Of a DNA stretch of 64,000 nucleotides, positions 1-13,600 are shown in pieces. The stretch is from Gorsachius magnificus (Eukaryota; Chordata; Aves; Pelecaniformes; Ardeidae), in the NCBI GenBank assembly GCA_034008185.1, contig CM067081.1, positions 6,261,821-6,325,820 of the forward strand, in the 5' to 3' direction. The notes under the pieces were generated by a model. It was not told where the DNA came from and made no database searches. It saw nothing but the letters and a program-made list of their open reading frames with translations. Each line of letters starts with the position of its first letter. Position 1 is the stretch's first letter. The position numbers were made by a program, and so were the translations under genes.

Positions 1-2030
1 ATCAAAGGGATGTCACTGTACAGACGGACCTTTGGTCCCAGCCAGTATGATTGAATTAATGTTAGTGAGTTACGCTGCCTCATGATGTCTTTTCACTGTA
101 CATTTTATGAATTATGATAATTCTTTCATGGTTTTGATTATGTCCAACTAGAAAATATAGCCCCCAGTCCACAGCTATAATTATTTGTATTACTGAAGTA
201 CCTGGATCCCAGAAATGAATTGAATTCCATTGTGTCAAAGGCTGTAAATACAAGCACAGCAGTAAGCAATTTTGTCCCATGTAGCATAAGGAGAAAATTA
301 GTTCCAACCGTGATTTTATTGGATCCAGAATGGCCAACAATTTCATCCATTCAGAAGGATTCACATTGCTGTTTCAACTCAGAACTCTTCATATCCCATA
401 ATAAAGCAGAAGCACAAATTCTGATTCAGTTATATCACTTCCACATGACTAACACAGTAAAACACAACGGAATTATTCTTGGTTTACAGTGTAGTAAACG
501 AGAGAATGAAGCTAATTTCAGAAATGGTAATTAGTTATTCACTTCACTCCCAATTAGAAATAACTGTTATAAGTGTTTTTATTGCAGAACACCTCATTCT
601 TGGTTTAGATCCTGACTGTTACTTCCAATGATGTTCAGCTATTTTGCATTTAGCTTTACTATGCAGATCTGACTAAATCCAAGAAGGTGAAGTTTGGCTT
701 TCCCTGGGAAAAGCAGAACACTTAAAAATCTCTCCAGGATCTTTGATACAGATTTCCTTTTACCTGACATCAACTTTTCAGAATTATTACTATTTGGGAT
801 AAGGGGAAAGGAGGAACAACCCAAAAATATTGACAGTTTTTGGAAAATTCTGAACATCAAAAACTGTAATTAACTTAATGAATGGACAGGTCTGATTGTC
901 AAGATCTTCTCAGTGCACATAGGTTACATATCAATGATTTATTAATTTAAAGTGGAATAAGGGCACGTTTCAGTGATACAGCTGAGATAGTGGAATGTCT
1001 CCCCATGGCAGAGAATGGGCCATCCTGTTCCCACCAGCTGCCGCTGGCTTGCTTGTGCCAGATCTGATGCCCAGCGGTCTCCATCATGAGTTTTTTTGTT
1101 TCATTGAACTGACAGAAAATTAACACACCAAAACAAGTGTCTGTATTCTGCAAACTTAGCAAATTAAATCAGCTCAGTCAAAGCACTAAGATGAGTGCCA
1201 GAGGCAGCTCCAATGTGGCACAGGTGGCAGAAGAGTTGGGGAGGGCCTGGGAGGAGACAGGGCAAAATGGGGCTGCTCTTTACATTCACAGCAAATTATT
1301 AGATGGACACAACTGCATCACACGAATATACAAAAACACCATTCTGGCAGGTTGCAACACAATCCTCACAGTATTTCGTAAACAATTACACGCACTAATT
1401 AACTATTTTATCTTAGGATCCCATGTGGCCCAGAGAAGAAAGATGCTCCATGGTGTAGATCCAGCCAATCTGCTCTGGATGAAGACACCAGGTCATTTTT
1501 GTTAGTTTGCCGTAGGGCCAGGGATCCATCTGTGTGTACTAAGCAGCTTAGGCCAATATATTCACATTCTGGGTGGGTTAAAACCAACTTCCTCTGTAAA
1601 GAAGCTTTTAAATGCTATTTTAAGTCTAACTCTCAGCAGTCTGTTAGCCCAGATTCATCTTCCATCTTTTCTATGACCAAAGTTGGTCAAATATGGGGTC
1701 CAAATTTAAAAACTTGTTTATACACATTTTAAAACAGTGTTATTTCACCAATTCAGTAGTTTAATATTGGCTTCTGTTAACAAAACATCTATCAGAAGTA
1801 ACAAAAATGCTGTTTGTCCCCTTCTGTCTGTCACTCTTAGACAGACATGGAGTGATTTAAGGGGTAACTTTTCTATGTGTATTGTGCTGAGATTTGAATC
1901 AACTCAAAATTTATGGCCTGAGAGCTTTTACACTCACTTTGTGAGAGACTAACAGCATTTCTGATATAAGCTATAGATGTCACAAATCCAGAGGTTGGTT
2001 TGAATCTCAGACTCACAGTACATTACATTT
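1..2030. other. Unique non-coding sequence, no gene seen
   Basis: This A+T-rich stretch holds only short open frames in both strands, none with a recognisable domain, codon bias or splice-site context. The longest are about 120 and 104 codons and look like chance frames. No interspersed repeat is recognisable by eye. It ends at a long C run. Confidence 0.6.
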
Positions 2031-2049
2031 CCCCCCCCCCCCCCCCCCC
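2031..2049. repeat. Homopolymer C19
   Basis: An uninterrupted run of 19 cytosines sits in otherwise A+T-rich DNA. The opposite strand is G19, able to form a G-quadruplex, and the C strand could form an i-motif. Run length is likely to be polymorphic and hard to sequence accurately. Confidence 0.95.
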
Positions 2050-5000
2050 TTTCTGCACCTTGATCATGAACATGATTCTATCACGTCTCCTTCATTCAGG
2101 AAGAGCTTGTGTCTGACTATATTGTAGCTGGCATCACTGATCGAATCACAGCAGCTACATTCTCCCCTTCAACTCCCACTCCCTTCTCTGGCTGAGCCAG
2201 AGGGTCAATATGATGACTAAGGGCAGTAAAACTCAATTTCTCATTCTGCTGTGCTTCACCAGGCTGCCTTGTTATTTTTAAGTCTCTCCTCCATATGGTG
2301 GCATGCTCTTGTCCCCATATTTCACTGTCTTCCAGGAGAGCATCCGTCCACTTATCTGATACCATGTTGCCCCCTAGTGACAAATACTCAGTTCTCTCAC
2401 GCTTCATCCAGCTCCTGCAGTGCTTCTTTTCCTGCAGCATTCCCAGTTACTTGGTTCAGGTTTGTTTGTTGTTGGTTTTCTTTTTTTTTTTTTTATTCAG
2501 TTTGGTTTTAGAACATGCCTTTTTCTATGCTGGAAAAAAAGTTTCTTAATCCTGTCCCTCTGGGATATTAGTTGAGTCAGACTCATTTTGGCTCCAGTCT
2601 GCAAGAAGAGCTGTACTGCTCTCAACCACAGCTATTTATATACAATGAGCTGAGTTCACCCGGGCAGGATTTCTGTTATTGCAGAAATTAGCAGTGACTT
2701 TGCTGCCATCAGCATGATGGAAGGTGGCCAGTGATACCTGGTATGTAGAAAATTCATTGGAAAATGGGAGGCACAGCAAGGGTTTGGGGGAAAGATGCTA
2801 ATATAATCCCATTCTCTAAACGACCCCCTCCACTTTGCTTTCCTAACATCAGTGCTGCAGAGGTTATTGGCAAAACATTCCTCCACACACTAAGAGAAGG
2901 GTTTGGAAATGTGAATCAAGCCACTGTCCTGAGGGTTTGGGGAGAGGAGCTCCCACCCTAAGAGCTTGGTGGATTTCTCATGCTGCAAAGATTGAACTAC
3001 TCCTGAGTCTCCTGACCAGAAGAAAAAGAAGAGGATGGATGAGCAATTTTATTTAGGCAAGCAAAAGGATTTTTAGTTCTGGACATACTTACAGCACTAA
3101 GCCTACAGAGGAGGAGGCAACGCAAATTCCTCACCTCTTCCCTTGCGGCTAAAGAATGTGCTCCTCACGCTCCTCAGTACACCTGAATTTCAGTGTCACT
3201 CCCACCCAGTCTCTGGAGGGAGGAAGGAAGGCCCCAGAATGCTACCATGGCACCTAGAAATTATTTCTGTGTTTAAAAAGGTATGTATAAACTATCAGAC
3301 ACTGGAGGCAGAGAGGAGAGTGTCACCTGTAGCTCCTGAAAAGCTTACTGTGAAGGGTTAGACTCTGATTTCGATTTTAACTGAGTTCATCCAGGCCCTT
3401 TCCTCTTAATGACCGTGTAACAGACTTTTATAAAAACAGCAGAGACGTCTCCTATATTCATGGGAAATGCTGTGGCAGGAGCTGATCACTATTCCTTCCA
3501 CATAAAGTAATAATTCTGATTTTACACTAAGGTGGGCATTTGAACTACTTCTTTCACTCAGGGCTCTAATTCAGCATAATTCTGCACATTAAGATAATTG
3601 TCTTTGCTTTGGTTTTGCTTAATTTAGTTTCCAAAGGCAGTAACATCTAATGAGATCTCCAGAAGCCATGTCGGCAGTACAGGCAATCTGTCTCGACTAC
3701 ACAGTCCCTCCAAAAAATGGTTATATGGACTCTGAGCAGGTCCAGATCTGCCAAAGTTGGTGGGAAAACCCAGATGACAGAGAAGCTCAGTGTTTTTGTC
3801 ACGGTAACTCTTTATTAAGCTCCTTCACACCAGAGGCAATACTATAAAAGGCATTACACTGTCTTTAATTAATACCAACACTACAAATAAAACGTTAGAT
3901 ATTTATTCCAAACTGTCTATGCAGTTAATGAGACAGTATTTGTTCTTGCTTGGTTTGGACTCACTGTTTTCCTTCAGTTCTGTAATCACCTTTTTGACTC
4001 ACTGTGACACGAAATTGCTTCACAAGTTGTGAGGCTAGTGGTAAGCACTACCAGAAATCAGTATATACATTAACATACCAGTCCCATGCTACCGAGGAAT
4101 CAGTGTGATGAACAGTGCATGAATTTCCAAATACTGAACAAGGTGGTGAGTGAGATATCCCCAGATTTTCAGGAATAGGGTCTGGAGCTTTTCATATGAC
4201 ACAAGCAGCAATCGTGCCAGTGATCTGTACCAAGACAGTCTTCACTAAGAGCTACTGGCTTTTGGGGGTTGCTTTTTTTTGTGGATTTTTTTTTTAATAA
4301 AAATAGATTTATTAGTGTCTGATTGGTTTGTTATTGGCTTGTTCTGAGGGAAAATAATGGATGTGTAGTCCAGCTAAGACTTTCTAGGGCTGTGGAAGAG
4401 TTGCTTAAATGTACCGATAACCTGAAGTCACCACCTGATTCAAATGGGCAGCATCCTTTCCTATCACTGGAGGACAAGGAACAGCTGCCCTGCACGTGTC
4501 TTGAAATCCATATACAGTGTGCTTGTTGAGCAAAGTTTGCCTACAATACAGCATGACTTTACGCACAACTTCACTGCTCCTCACTGCCTTTCTTCATTAC
4601 AACGCTAACGTCACCTTCTCCTAGTAATCTTGGCAGCCTTCTGCTTTCAGAAATCTAATATACGACTGCATTGTTTCTAAGATAAAAGGTACTAATAGCA
4701 GCCCTGATAAAGATATGCAACTGAAAACAACATACGCTGTTGCCAATTTCTAAATCTCTCTGCTGGTTCACTGCATACCATTATTCTCTGTGCCACGACA
4801 TTTACTGCTGCTCCTGAAGGAGATGCTGCATGGGTTGCCAAAGATGCTATCAGAGAACAGCACCATTAACGACTCCGCATGGATGTGACCAGACAAGTAA
4901 TTCAACATTTTGCAGTCACCAGACCATAGTTCTTGGAAGAAAACTGGATGGTGGCAACAGCAAAGAAACAAAAAAAAAATTCCCAGCCCTCTGCCTGGAA

Positions 5001-5439
5001 GGGAAACAAACATTTTCACAAACACAGGAATTAATATGAAGTTTTGCAGAACTGGGGCTTAGGCAGATTTGTTTTCCCAAACAGATTCATCCATCCTTAA
5101 TCAGCAGCCCCAGCTGTCCCTGCTGGGAAAGTCTGCATCTCTTTTCCTGCTTGTCCCTGGCTGTGCTGAACTGGTATTTCCAAAAGTAATTACCTCACAA
5201 AGTGTAGCTGAACACCCAGAAATACTAAGAATTGCTCATTCAGTGCCATCTATGCTGATTCACCAAGCTGAAAGTGCTGGTTCAGCTCAGCAAGAGTGGC
5301 TGGGTGGCAAGGGAAGCCAGGACTTCACCAACAGGGACGGGCGATGGGGAAGGGGTGGCTGGCTGCTTATGAAAGGCGGATCCAAGACATTGTCTCAAGC
5401 TACAGACTGGAGAAGTGCAATATAAAAGAAAGCACACTT
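2050..5439. other. Unique non-coding sequence, no gene seen
   Basis: There is no recognisable exon, RNA gene or interspersed repeat here. Short A and T runs occur near 2,482 and 4,285. The open frames around 3,143-3,361 and 5,069-5,425 have no recognisable protein character. Confidence 0.55.
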
Positions 5440-5477
5440 TGTGTGTGTGTGTGTCTGTGTCTGTGTCTGTGTATGTG
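5440..5477 (+). repeat. TG/TC microsatellite
   Basis: A GT dinucleotide run passes into TGTGTC-type units (about three) and then TGTATGTGCAC. It is an ordinary interrupted dinucleotide microsatellite, and the interruption pattern suggests an old locus. Confidence 0.9.
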
Positions 5478-6599
5478 CACGGACAGTGATCGCTATGGGC
5501 ATGTAACGTAGCGCTAAGCAGCTGAACAATAAATGCTTTTATTTACTGCACATTAGTGGCAATACTCTAATATTTCTTGAAATACTAAGTTGATTTGCTA
5601 TCATCAGCCTTGATTGAATTTTAGCTATAGGTCAGAAGCAGTGATATATTTGAGTAAGAAAGTAGTTTACAATGCTAAAATCAAATTGCATTAAAACCAA
5701 GGGGTCTGTAATCATGAAATTGAAATATTGTCTCATTTCCATGGTACTTTACCATTACAAGAAGTGACCTCTACCCTTTGCTAAGTTATTTCAAGATGGC
5801 CCGCTGCAACTGATAAACATTCAAGTCCTCTCACAGTGACTTCATATCTGTTCTTCTATTGTTGCTTCCTGTATATTTAAATCAAAATAATCCATAAATG
5901 AAATACTACTGATGTCTGCTCTTGGCCTAACATTATGCACAATGCTAAGATACATTATCTTTCATCTTGAAGGATCTCAAGTGTCTATGCGTTACTATTT
6001 TAAGATTGAACTGGGTAAACACTAATACCTTACACAAAAATCTGATATCCTTTTATTCATTAGGAGTGAGTCATTTTACATTTCCTATTACCAACATCTT
6101 TCCAGCAATTAAATGTGGCTAAAAATTGCAAAGTGTTGCTTCACAATCTATCTAACATGATGAAAAGGCAGTAGAATAGTAGCTGGTATCTCTGACATTG
6201 GCCGTTAACAACATTTGTACAGTTTTGCCTCAGATATCTTTCTGTTAGATCCAGTTCCACAAGCAGAGTACATTAATTTTGTCCAGTGAATTAATACACA
6301 CACCAGTTAAGCTGAATATCTCCTCTTTTCTGCTCAAGGGGCTTCTGGGAACAGTCCTGCAGTAAAAGTAGGCTGGGAGAACCATCCCAGCTATATAATA
6401 GCAGATATCAGTGCACACAGCCAATTTATCCACTCCTTTGCATCTGCATGGTGGGATTTACACATCTGTAAAGTGGGCATAAACCACTGCAAAATCATTT
6501 TGTCTAGGTGAAATAACTAAATAACGTGCTAGATTAGGGTCTACTCAGTATCCCAGCTAATTGTAGTTCATACCTGGCAGTTTTGTTTTCGTCTACATC
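5478..6599. other. Unique non-coding sequence, no gene seen
   Basis: A+T-rich and without a usable open frame. The segment around 6,420-6,520 contains CATCTGTAAAGTGGGC, which resembles the conserved core of MIR SINEs, but the flanks do not extend the match enough to call it. Confidence 0.5.
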
Positions 6600-6990
6600 C
6601 ACTGAATATCATTAATCTCAGGGGGAAGTGGGCAGTATTGCCTGCGACGTTTATATGGCCACAGTAGGCAAATGCATTAAATCAAATTGCAGCTTAGAAA
6701 TATGATGGCATCGTCTGCTCTTATTTCTATTGTTTAAGCGTGATCTGCACAGTTATTATCACCTCACAGAGCCTCACGCACCACGTTGTGAAATTTGCAT
6801 GAAAACAACAGCTGTCAAACAACAGTAATTGCAAGAAAGTACCAGGGTGAAAAGAGGCAAGCTATGAATTCTCTTTGGCAAAATTAGCGAATTCATCAGA
6901 ATTAGCTTCTGCATGACCAAATGGGATAGAATCACATCTACAAGCATGTGGGTCCTCCAAGTACATAAAAGTTAGCATTAATTAAAATGC
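6600..6990. promoter_or_regulatory. Candidate conserved non-coding element (possible enhancer)
   Basis: The stretch is free of recognisable repeats and has a dense mix of short motifs known from developmental enhancers. These include an octamer ATTTGCAT (POU type) at 6793-6800, an E-box CAGCTG overlapping TGTCA (TALE homeodomain type) at 6809-6817, and TAATTG at 6826-6831. Further TAAT-type sites lie near 6,980. Motif density alone is weak evidence; only cross-species alignment could show constraint. Confidence 0.25.
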
Positions 6991-7440
6991 TTATTTTCCA
7001 TCTGTACTTTGCAATCCATTTCTATCCAGTCTGCTCTATGTGTGCACTCCAGCAGAAACTTTGCAATCCAGGCATTTCCTCTTTTTCAATAACAAGATGT
7101 GGCACACAAAGAACAGTCGCAGATGGAAGCAGGGGAGACCATCACTGTGGGTGCAAGTAGCCATTTGCATGCCTCCAAGCCAGTTATGTGGAAAATCAGC
7201 TAAAATACCTCAAGGACCACTGAACTCTGGCAGGGGCCATTGGGGATGTGATGCACATACGATCAGTCACAGAGGAAGCCATCCTTGGTGCCCCCAGAAA
7301 AGCAGAGGTTGTGACAGAGCAAACCAAGTATGTACAAAAGGACCCTTGCAGCCATTCTGCACTTGTGTTGGTAATGTAAACAAAACAGCAGATGTGGCCA
7401 GATGGGCATGGACTTCTTTCATCACACCTTTAGCGCATAA

Positions 7441-7462
7441 GTATTTATTTATTTATTTATTC
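7441..7462 (+). repeat. TTTA tetranucleotide repeat
   Basis: About five tandem ATTT units form a small A+T-rich microsatellite. Read in frame it gives a run of Tyr/Leu/Phe/Ile codons inside a spurious open frame. Confidence 0.85.
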
Positions 7463-10400
7463 GTTCATAATTTAAGTACCTCCATTACAACTCATCAGGC
7501 CTCAATGGATAATATCAAGTTGTTTTGGTTTTGTTGTTCTTTTTTTTTTTTTTTATTTCAATGTGCATGGTTTATAATATTTACATGCTTATGATATCTA
7601 TGTTTTACAGTGGGTCAGGATTTAAACACAACATTTAAATAAAACACACCAGGATGCTGGAGGAGGTAAAAGGCAACAATTTTAAAAGGATATCTAATAG
7701 CAGCTACAGATTTGGAATATCTCTGATAATCCTTTTATACTAAATTCTGCATCTGCTATTGTTTCATTATACTTATTGAATATAGTTTTATTCCTACTTA
7801 TTTTCTCCTTATTATTCTAGTTTATGATACATATTACATTTATTATCTTCTAATACTATAGAATCATATCAATAACAATTTTCAAATAGTTCAATAGTCC
7901 AGACCACCCTGGAGCCCAGCACTTGAAGTCCCTACTTAAGCCTAAATTCAGGCTGAAATCTTCTTTTCTGGCTGGAAAAAATTGAGTACTCCAAGGAAAG
8001 AAAATGGATAATTGTATCTTCCAGGTGTGACCACCACAAAGAGATCTGGGATAGGTGGACGTGGCAACAAGTGCTAAGCTCCTCCGTCTGGCAGAGAAGC
8101 GCTCATGGAGGCTACTCTTGAGGACAAAATGCCAATCCAGGCTTGCAGCAGTTGTGCCCCAGACCCACCTACAGGTATTGCTTGCAGTGTGACAGATATA
8201 ACTGCAAGAAAATTCTGGATAAACAATGCACAGTAATTAAGATACAGCAATAAATCTGTGTCCTGTAGAAGTGTCACACAAAACCAGTCCCCACACTGAC
8301 TCTGTATTTAGAGGGCTGAGAGAGAAGACTGAACTACAGCATATTAAGTACCTTCATCAGCTAAATCATAGTAGCTGAGCTTGTGCACTCTACTAGACTT
8401 CTGTTTAGTGGAGTAAAACACATTATCTCAAACCTCCATCAGTGGCAGAGCAGTATCCTGAGACCAGGGTGAACTCAGAGTACACACTAAAGTAGTTTCT
8501 GCTGCATGTACTGCTCATCCAGCGCCCAATAACCCACCAGGCTTCCTTAACCTGACCACATCTGAGTCTTATGCCAATTCACAAGCTAGTGTTCTTCTTC
8601 AGGACACTATCTTTATGTCTATTTAAAGCCTATGTGCACAAATAGGTGGGATTTTCATTGCTGGTGGGCAGTTTTGTGCATCTGTCAACAGTACACGTCC
8701 CTTGCTACAAATGCACACATAACCACCCTCCTCAGGGCGCAAATGCAATGCATCCTTACTCTCTTTCCATGACCCTCAGATGTTGCTGTTATGCTCTTGA
8801 ATTCTTTTCCAGACTCCTGCTATCAACTGGATTTAAGTCCACAGTTTATTGAAGCTTGATAAAGTTTGCTTTTGCCAGGCAAAGAGGTCTCAGACACAGA
8901 ATTTGGTCAGGACCTAAAGGCAACACAAGCTTCCGTTCCTCAAAGGGCTGGTGTCCTTCTGGAATGGCTGAGCTTATTCCCACTTTAGCGCAATCCCATA
9001 AAACCGACCTAATAGCTTTCACCTAAATAATGTCACATGAAGCAGTTTGCACAAGCAACTGAACTTCCACAGACCACATGTGGTAGCATACTACTTTAAG
9101 TAAAATTAAAGAAAAAAAGAAAACAAAAATCATAAGAGTATATTTTAAGACTGAGTAACACCTAAAAAGTCTTCCTGAATTCCCTATGAATAGCAGCAGC
9201 TATTTTCATGCCTGAAATTTAATATACTGGGCTTATTTAAAACCCATCCCAATTTAAATCATTTTACTTTACAATATTCTAATCTTCCCTGTTTTATACA
9301 GTCCTGCTTTCTTTTATGTTTTAATTGCTCCTCTTCTGTGCAATAAAAAATGTGATAGTTAAGCTCCCATGTATGCCGCTGCTAATCCAGCAGCCAGCCT
9401 TTAATTTCAGTGAGCCCTATGTACTTGTCTCCTAGGGCTCAAATTAATCTCTCTTTCATTTAGCACGAAGGGGAAAAAACACAGTCCTCATGTCCAAGCC
9501 AAGCTGGCACAATCAGTCGCAAGAAAACTCATTTTATCTTTATTGTTGTTTACTTCAGACAGAAAGCTCTTGAACCAAAGCTATGATCCTCGATGCCAAA
9601 GGCTGACACACAGCTCTAGCAAGCACTGAGATGCTCAGTATCTGTGCCAGCTATGAATGATACATGTGCGAGGAGTAAGGTTGTTCTGCGAGCAACGTTA
9701 AAGTGGGGTTTGATCATCTGATCAAAGAGTGCTGTAAATCAACGTAGGCTTTAATGTAGTGAATATAAAGTTTTGTTCCTTCATGAACGGAAGTGACTTG
9801 CTATATGTAGGGCAGGGCTGTTTATAACATACAGCACACCGTTTGAATTGTCATTTTGCACTCTGTGCTGGAATGCTTCAAACAGTGAAAAAAGCACTTG
9901 CAAATACATTTTAAAATATTCTTTCATCTGCGAGGGAGCTGTCTGGTTTAGATGCTTAGGTAGGAATAGAAAGTCTGTGTTTCTCCAACTAAACCACCAA
10001 ACTTTAGTTTTGATAGGATATAGTTTTTCATTGACTGAAATTAAGAGACCCTCATGACATGTGAGTTCCATTTAAGCACCTAAAGATTTCTAAGAAGAGG
10101 TTATTTCATCTCTGCTGATGGTCCAGGTCAAGAGAGCTTGCTGTTTTCTGTGGTAGACCTCTAAGATATGTTGCAGGAATTGGACACTACAAATGCCTTC
10201 CTCTCCCTCTTGAGTAAAGGAGAAGGTTATAGTGACCAGTGCAGGTAAATAGAGCTGCCACATTGAGCCACATTTGACCTCCTCAGAGTGCATGAGTCTG
10301 GCTGCTAACATAGCCAGGGGAGATGGATATCAAAGAGTGAGTGGTGTGGGTTCTGGGGATGACTGCTGTACCATGTCAGGGTGTCCTAGAGCTGGATGTC

Positions 10401-10631
10401 AGAGCCTTGCTTAAATTCAGAACAGGGTTTGGCATGGACAGTTTGCCCATTCACATGCAGAGAGCCTTAATATTGAAAAAGAACCACACATCCAAATTTC
10501 TTATGTCAGTTGCAATGACTAACAGGTCACATAAACCCTTAATGTGATGTACCATGCTCACATGCACTCTGCCTTTCTCATTCAACTTGAATCCTGCAAC
10601 ACAAAGCAAAATGCAGTCAGGCTCCACAAAG

Positions 10632-10650
10632 AAAAAAAAAAAAAAAAAAA
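10632..10650. repeat. Homopolymer A19
   Basis: An uninterrupted A run. No AATAAA lies within the preceding 40 bases and no retroelement body is recognisable upstream, so it is treated as simple sequence and not as a retroposed tail. Confidence 0.9.
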
Positions 10651-13600
10651 GTTTAGGATCCTCATATAGGCCTTCCCTTTGCTCCATAGCATGACAGTTG
10701 TGAATGCACCACAATGTGCTAGGGGTCTAATCCACAGTGTTATGACCAAGGTCTTTCTCAGTCCATGCATAAATTATCCAGAACACTTCATCTGCCTTAC
10801 TACTGTTCTACCAGTGTTAATGCATGTGGGAGCAACTGTTTGGAAAAGCAGAGCACAAAAAACACTTTTTCTTTTCATGTAGCAAAAAATAATTCTAAAA
10901 GGTGAATGACACAAACTCCATACACGGAATAGAGAGGCGGGTTATCAAGCAAAAGGAACAGAAAAATTATTTGGACACTAGGATTCAAACAAAATCAGTG
11001 CATCCCTATACTGAAGATAAGCTGTTTCATTAGAGCAGAGTTTACTTTGATATTAGACTGTCTTTAGGTCGTGCATATGTGAATGAAATGAAACAGAAAA
11101 AATATCTGTTCTTGGAATTAACTTCTCAAATCTCCCTGTGCTATTTCGACTTCTAAAGAGACAGAAGAACATGGATCATTTTAGAAATCTCAGTAGATAA
11201 CCAAATGAAAACAAAGATGATGAAGACACACACACAAAAAAAGAAGGTTCTGCATTGTACTTTGTGTCACTATAGCCTAATATTGTAACTTTAATTTTGA
11301 TGGTCTCACTAAGATTTATAATTTTTATAGAAAATACATAGCTGTGTTTTTTACCAAGTGGCTAGTAATTTGGGGTGTACAGAAAGGACTAACAGCAAAG
11401 TACCCCTTTACTGAAAAGCAGTCACATCACAGGAGAAGAGTTTGTTCAGTTATGTGAATCCAGCAGGTACATTTGCATCTGCAGAATCTAAGCCCCACCA
11501 ACTTTCCATGTGTTTACCTCTAATGTGCCAGACAGTAAGGAAATTGAATCAGTTTTACTTTAAGTTGCAAAAGTGAATTCTGAATAATATGCCTGTGAGT
11601 GGAAGAAAAAATGTGTGCTGAGTTAGGAATGGATGCCAGTTCCTTAAATATTGACTCTAGCTTTAAACATCTGCTGGTGTGCACATAACTGGAGCTTCTC
11701 AGAAACCAAAGCCCTCTGATTTAGTTTGAAGGTCCAGTCACTTTATCTAATGCACAAATAAAGCAAATCTTAATGGCCTATTACTGACTGCGTACTTAGC
11801 CTGGATCAGCTCCAGAATTTGCTTATCTAATTATTGTGGCCAAAATAAAGTGTGAATACAAGCCTTACAATAATTCATTATGGATCCAGTCCAGCTTCTC
11901 CTGAAGTCAGTGACTCTCTTTTCGACTGACTTTCACTAGTCCTAAATTAGCATGTAGGACAAATACAGTAAGAACAAACCAGGAGGAACAATTACTTATA
12001 TTTCTAGGGTCTGCAAACACTTTTGGCAAGTTGTCATTTTTCAGTGAAAACTTTTTCATTAAAAGTACTCCTGACCATCTCTCTTGGTGTGGCAAGAGAT
12101 GAGGAATTTAAGTTATACATAGGATAGCAGGATGAAATTCAGGTTTGTCCTGTAGTGTATGTGTCCACTGTGTATGGGGGCTGTGCTTGTGTGTAAATCC
12201 AGTTAGTTATCTCCCTGATGGCACAACAAGCAATGTAAACACTGGACGAACTTGAGACAAAGGGGTGGACTGAACCTCTACCCACTCTCTTCACAAAGCA
12301 TGGGACTAACAGGAGGTATCCTAGTGGTAATTTGGGCAGTCACAACAAATCCCCTTGGCACATGTCGGTGCCTCAACCAGTTTGTTTCTTTTCAGTGTCT
12401 TGATTCATATCCCAGGTGAAGAAACTGCCATCCCAGACACTCCCCAGGGTGTTCCTACTCCAGAGCTAACTGACTTGTACATAGATAACGTACTTGTAAA
12501 TACTCAGTAGGAACTTTTAAATATGCAGAGATCATCATGCAGGATTGTCTCTTGTGCATAGTTAAGATCATTAGGAGCTGATTGGTAGATAGTTTAAGAT
12601 AATCTACAGCAATGGGTTGGACATGTGATGAAATGATCACACAGAACCTCAGGCCAGTTGGATATAGGAACTGAGCAGAACAAAGTTTTGGGGAATCTTG
12701 TCCAGCCCTTCTGGAGATACCATTCCAAAGACACTTGCAACAGAGAGTCTCATCACCACCCAGATAGTGGCTGACCATCGTGTCCAAGAGATTTTATTCC
12801 CCATGCAAACTTTATCCTGTGCAAACTTCCCAATACATCAGGGTTTTTTTTTAGCAACATTCTCTCTATGAGTGTCTGTGCAACATCTAAACACAGTTAC
12901 TTCTGTCTTGAGGTGCATGCCTTCATTATGTTTCATGTACAGACACGTCTGCCTGTGTTCAGTCATGTGGGAACTTACATTTTGCTTGTTCAATAGTGTT
13001 TCTTTTACAGAAATCTATACAAAAGCTCAGGTGAAGTGCAACAGCCTTGGTGTGAAATCAAAAGCAGAGGCACAGAAGAGCTTGTGAAAAACTTGCATTC
13101 CCTCTGTTTTCAAATTCATGTGGTTTCTTTCAATTCTTTACTCACTGATTACTTTAAGCATCTTACCACTTTTAAAAAAAAATTAACTCCAATATTGCTA
13201 TAGGGTACTAAAATAAAGAACATTTTTGTCTGTTGTTTTAGAGTTTCAAGGATGGACACAATAAGAAATGTTAGCAGATTCAAGGTGAGAGAATTTGCCT
13301 GAGTACTAGCCTTTTTAGATGGAATTAACAAGCCTCCAGACCTGCAAATGGAAGAGTAGTATAGAGGGTTACTGCTGTAACCCAGGACTAGATTGCTTAA
13401 GTGAACAGTTCATAGTTGGTTAAAAAAGCAAATGAGAATATGGCCTTCTTGAAACACCAGAAGAAAATTGGTGGCTTTATTTTTATCAGTTTCATTTGGT
13501 TAATTTTATATTGGTCTGAATTATCTGATTTTATATGAACCTGTTGTATTCTGTATTAACTGAATTTTTAGTAGTTTGGTTCATGAGCAACATCTTAATG

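Noticed and set aside
220..534. 104-codon open frame
   Set aside because: No domain, no splice context, overlapped by minus-strand frames of similar length; A+T-rich chance frame.
1137..1505. 122-codon plus-strand open frame
   Set aside because: No recognisable similarity or codon pattern; minus-strand frame over part of the same region is equally open.
6421..6520. Third possible MIR relic (CATCTGTAAAGTGGGC)
   Set aside because: Only one MIR core block is recognisable; the expected neighbouring blocks are absent or too diverged.
7040..7594. 184-codon plus-strand open frame, the longest outside recognised mobile elements
   Set aside because: It runs through a TTTA microsatellite and a T run, has no recognisable domain, and its amino-acid composition looks random; treated as chance.
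7857..7960. Possible minus-strand CR1 end starting CTATAGAATCATA
   Set aside because: No GGTTGGAA..GACC block follows the tail-like motif, so the match rests on about 12 bases.
10632..10650. A19 as a retroposed poly(A) tail
   Set aside because: No AATAAA precedes it on the plus strand and no body is recognisable; the same holds for the A/T runs at 31.4, 44.1, 48.7, 49.4 and 51.8 kb.
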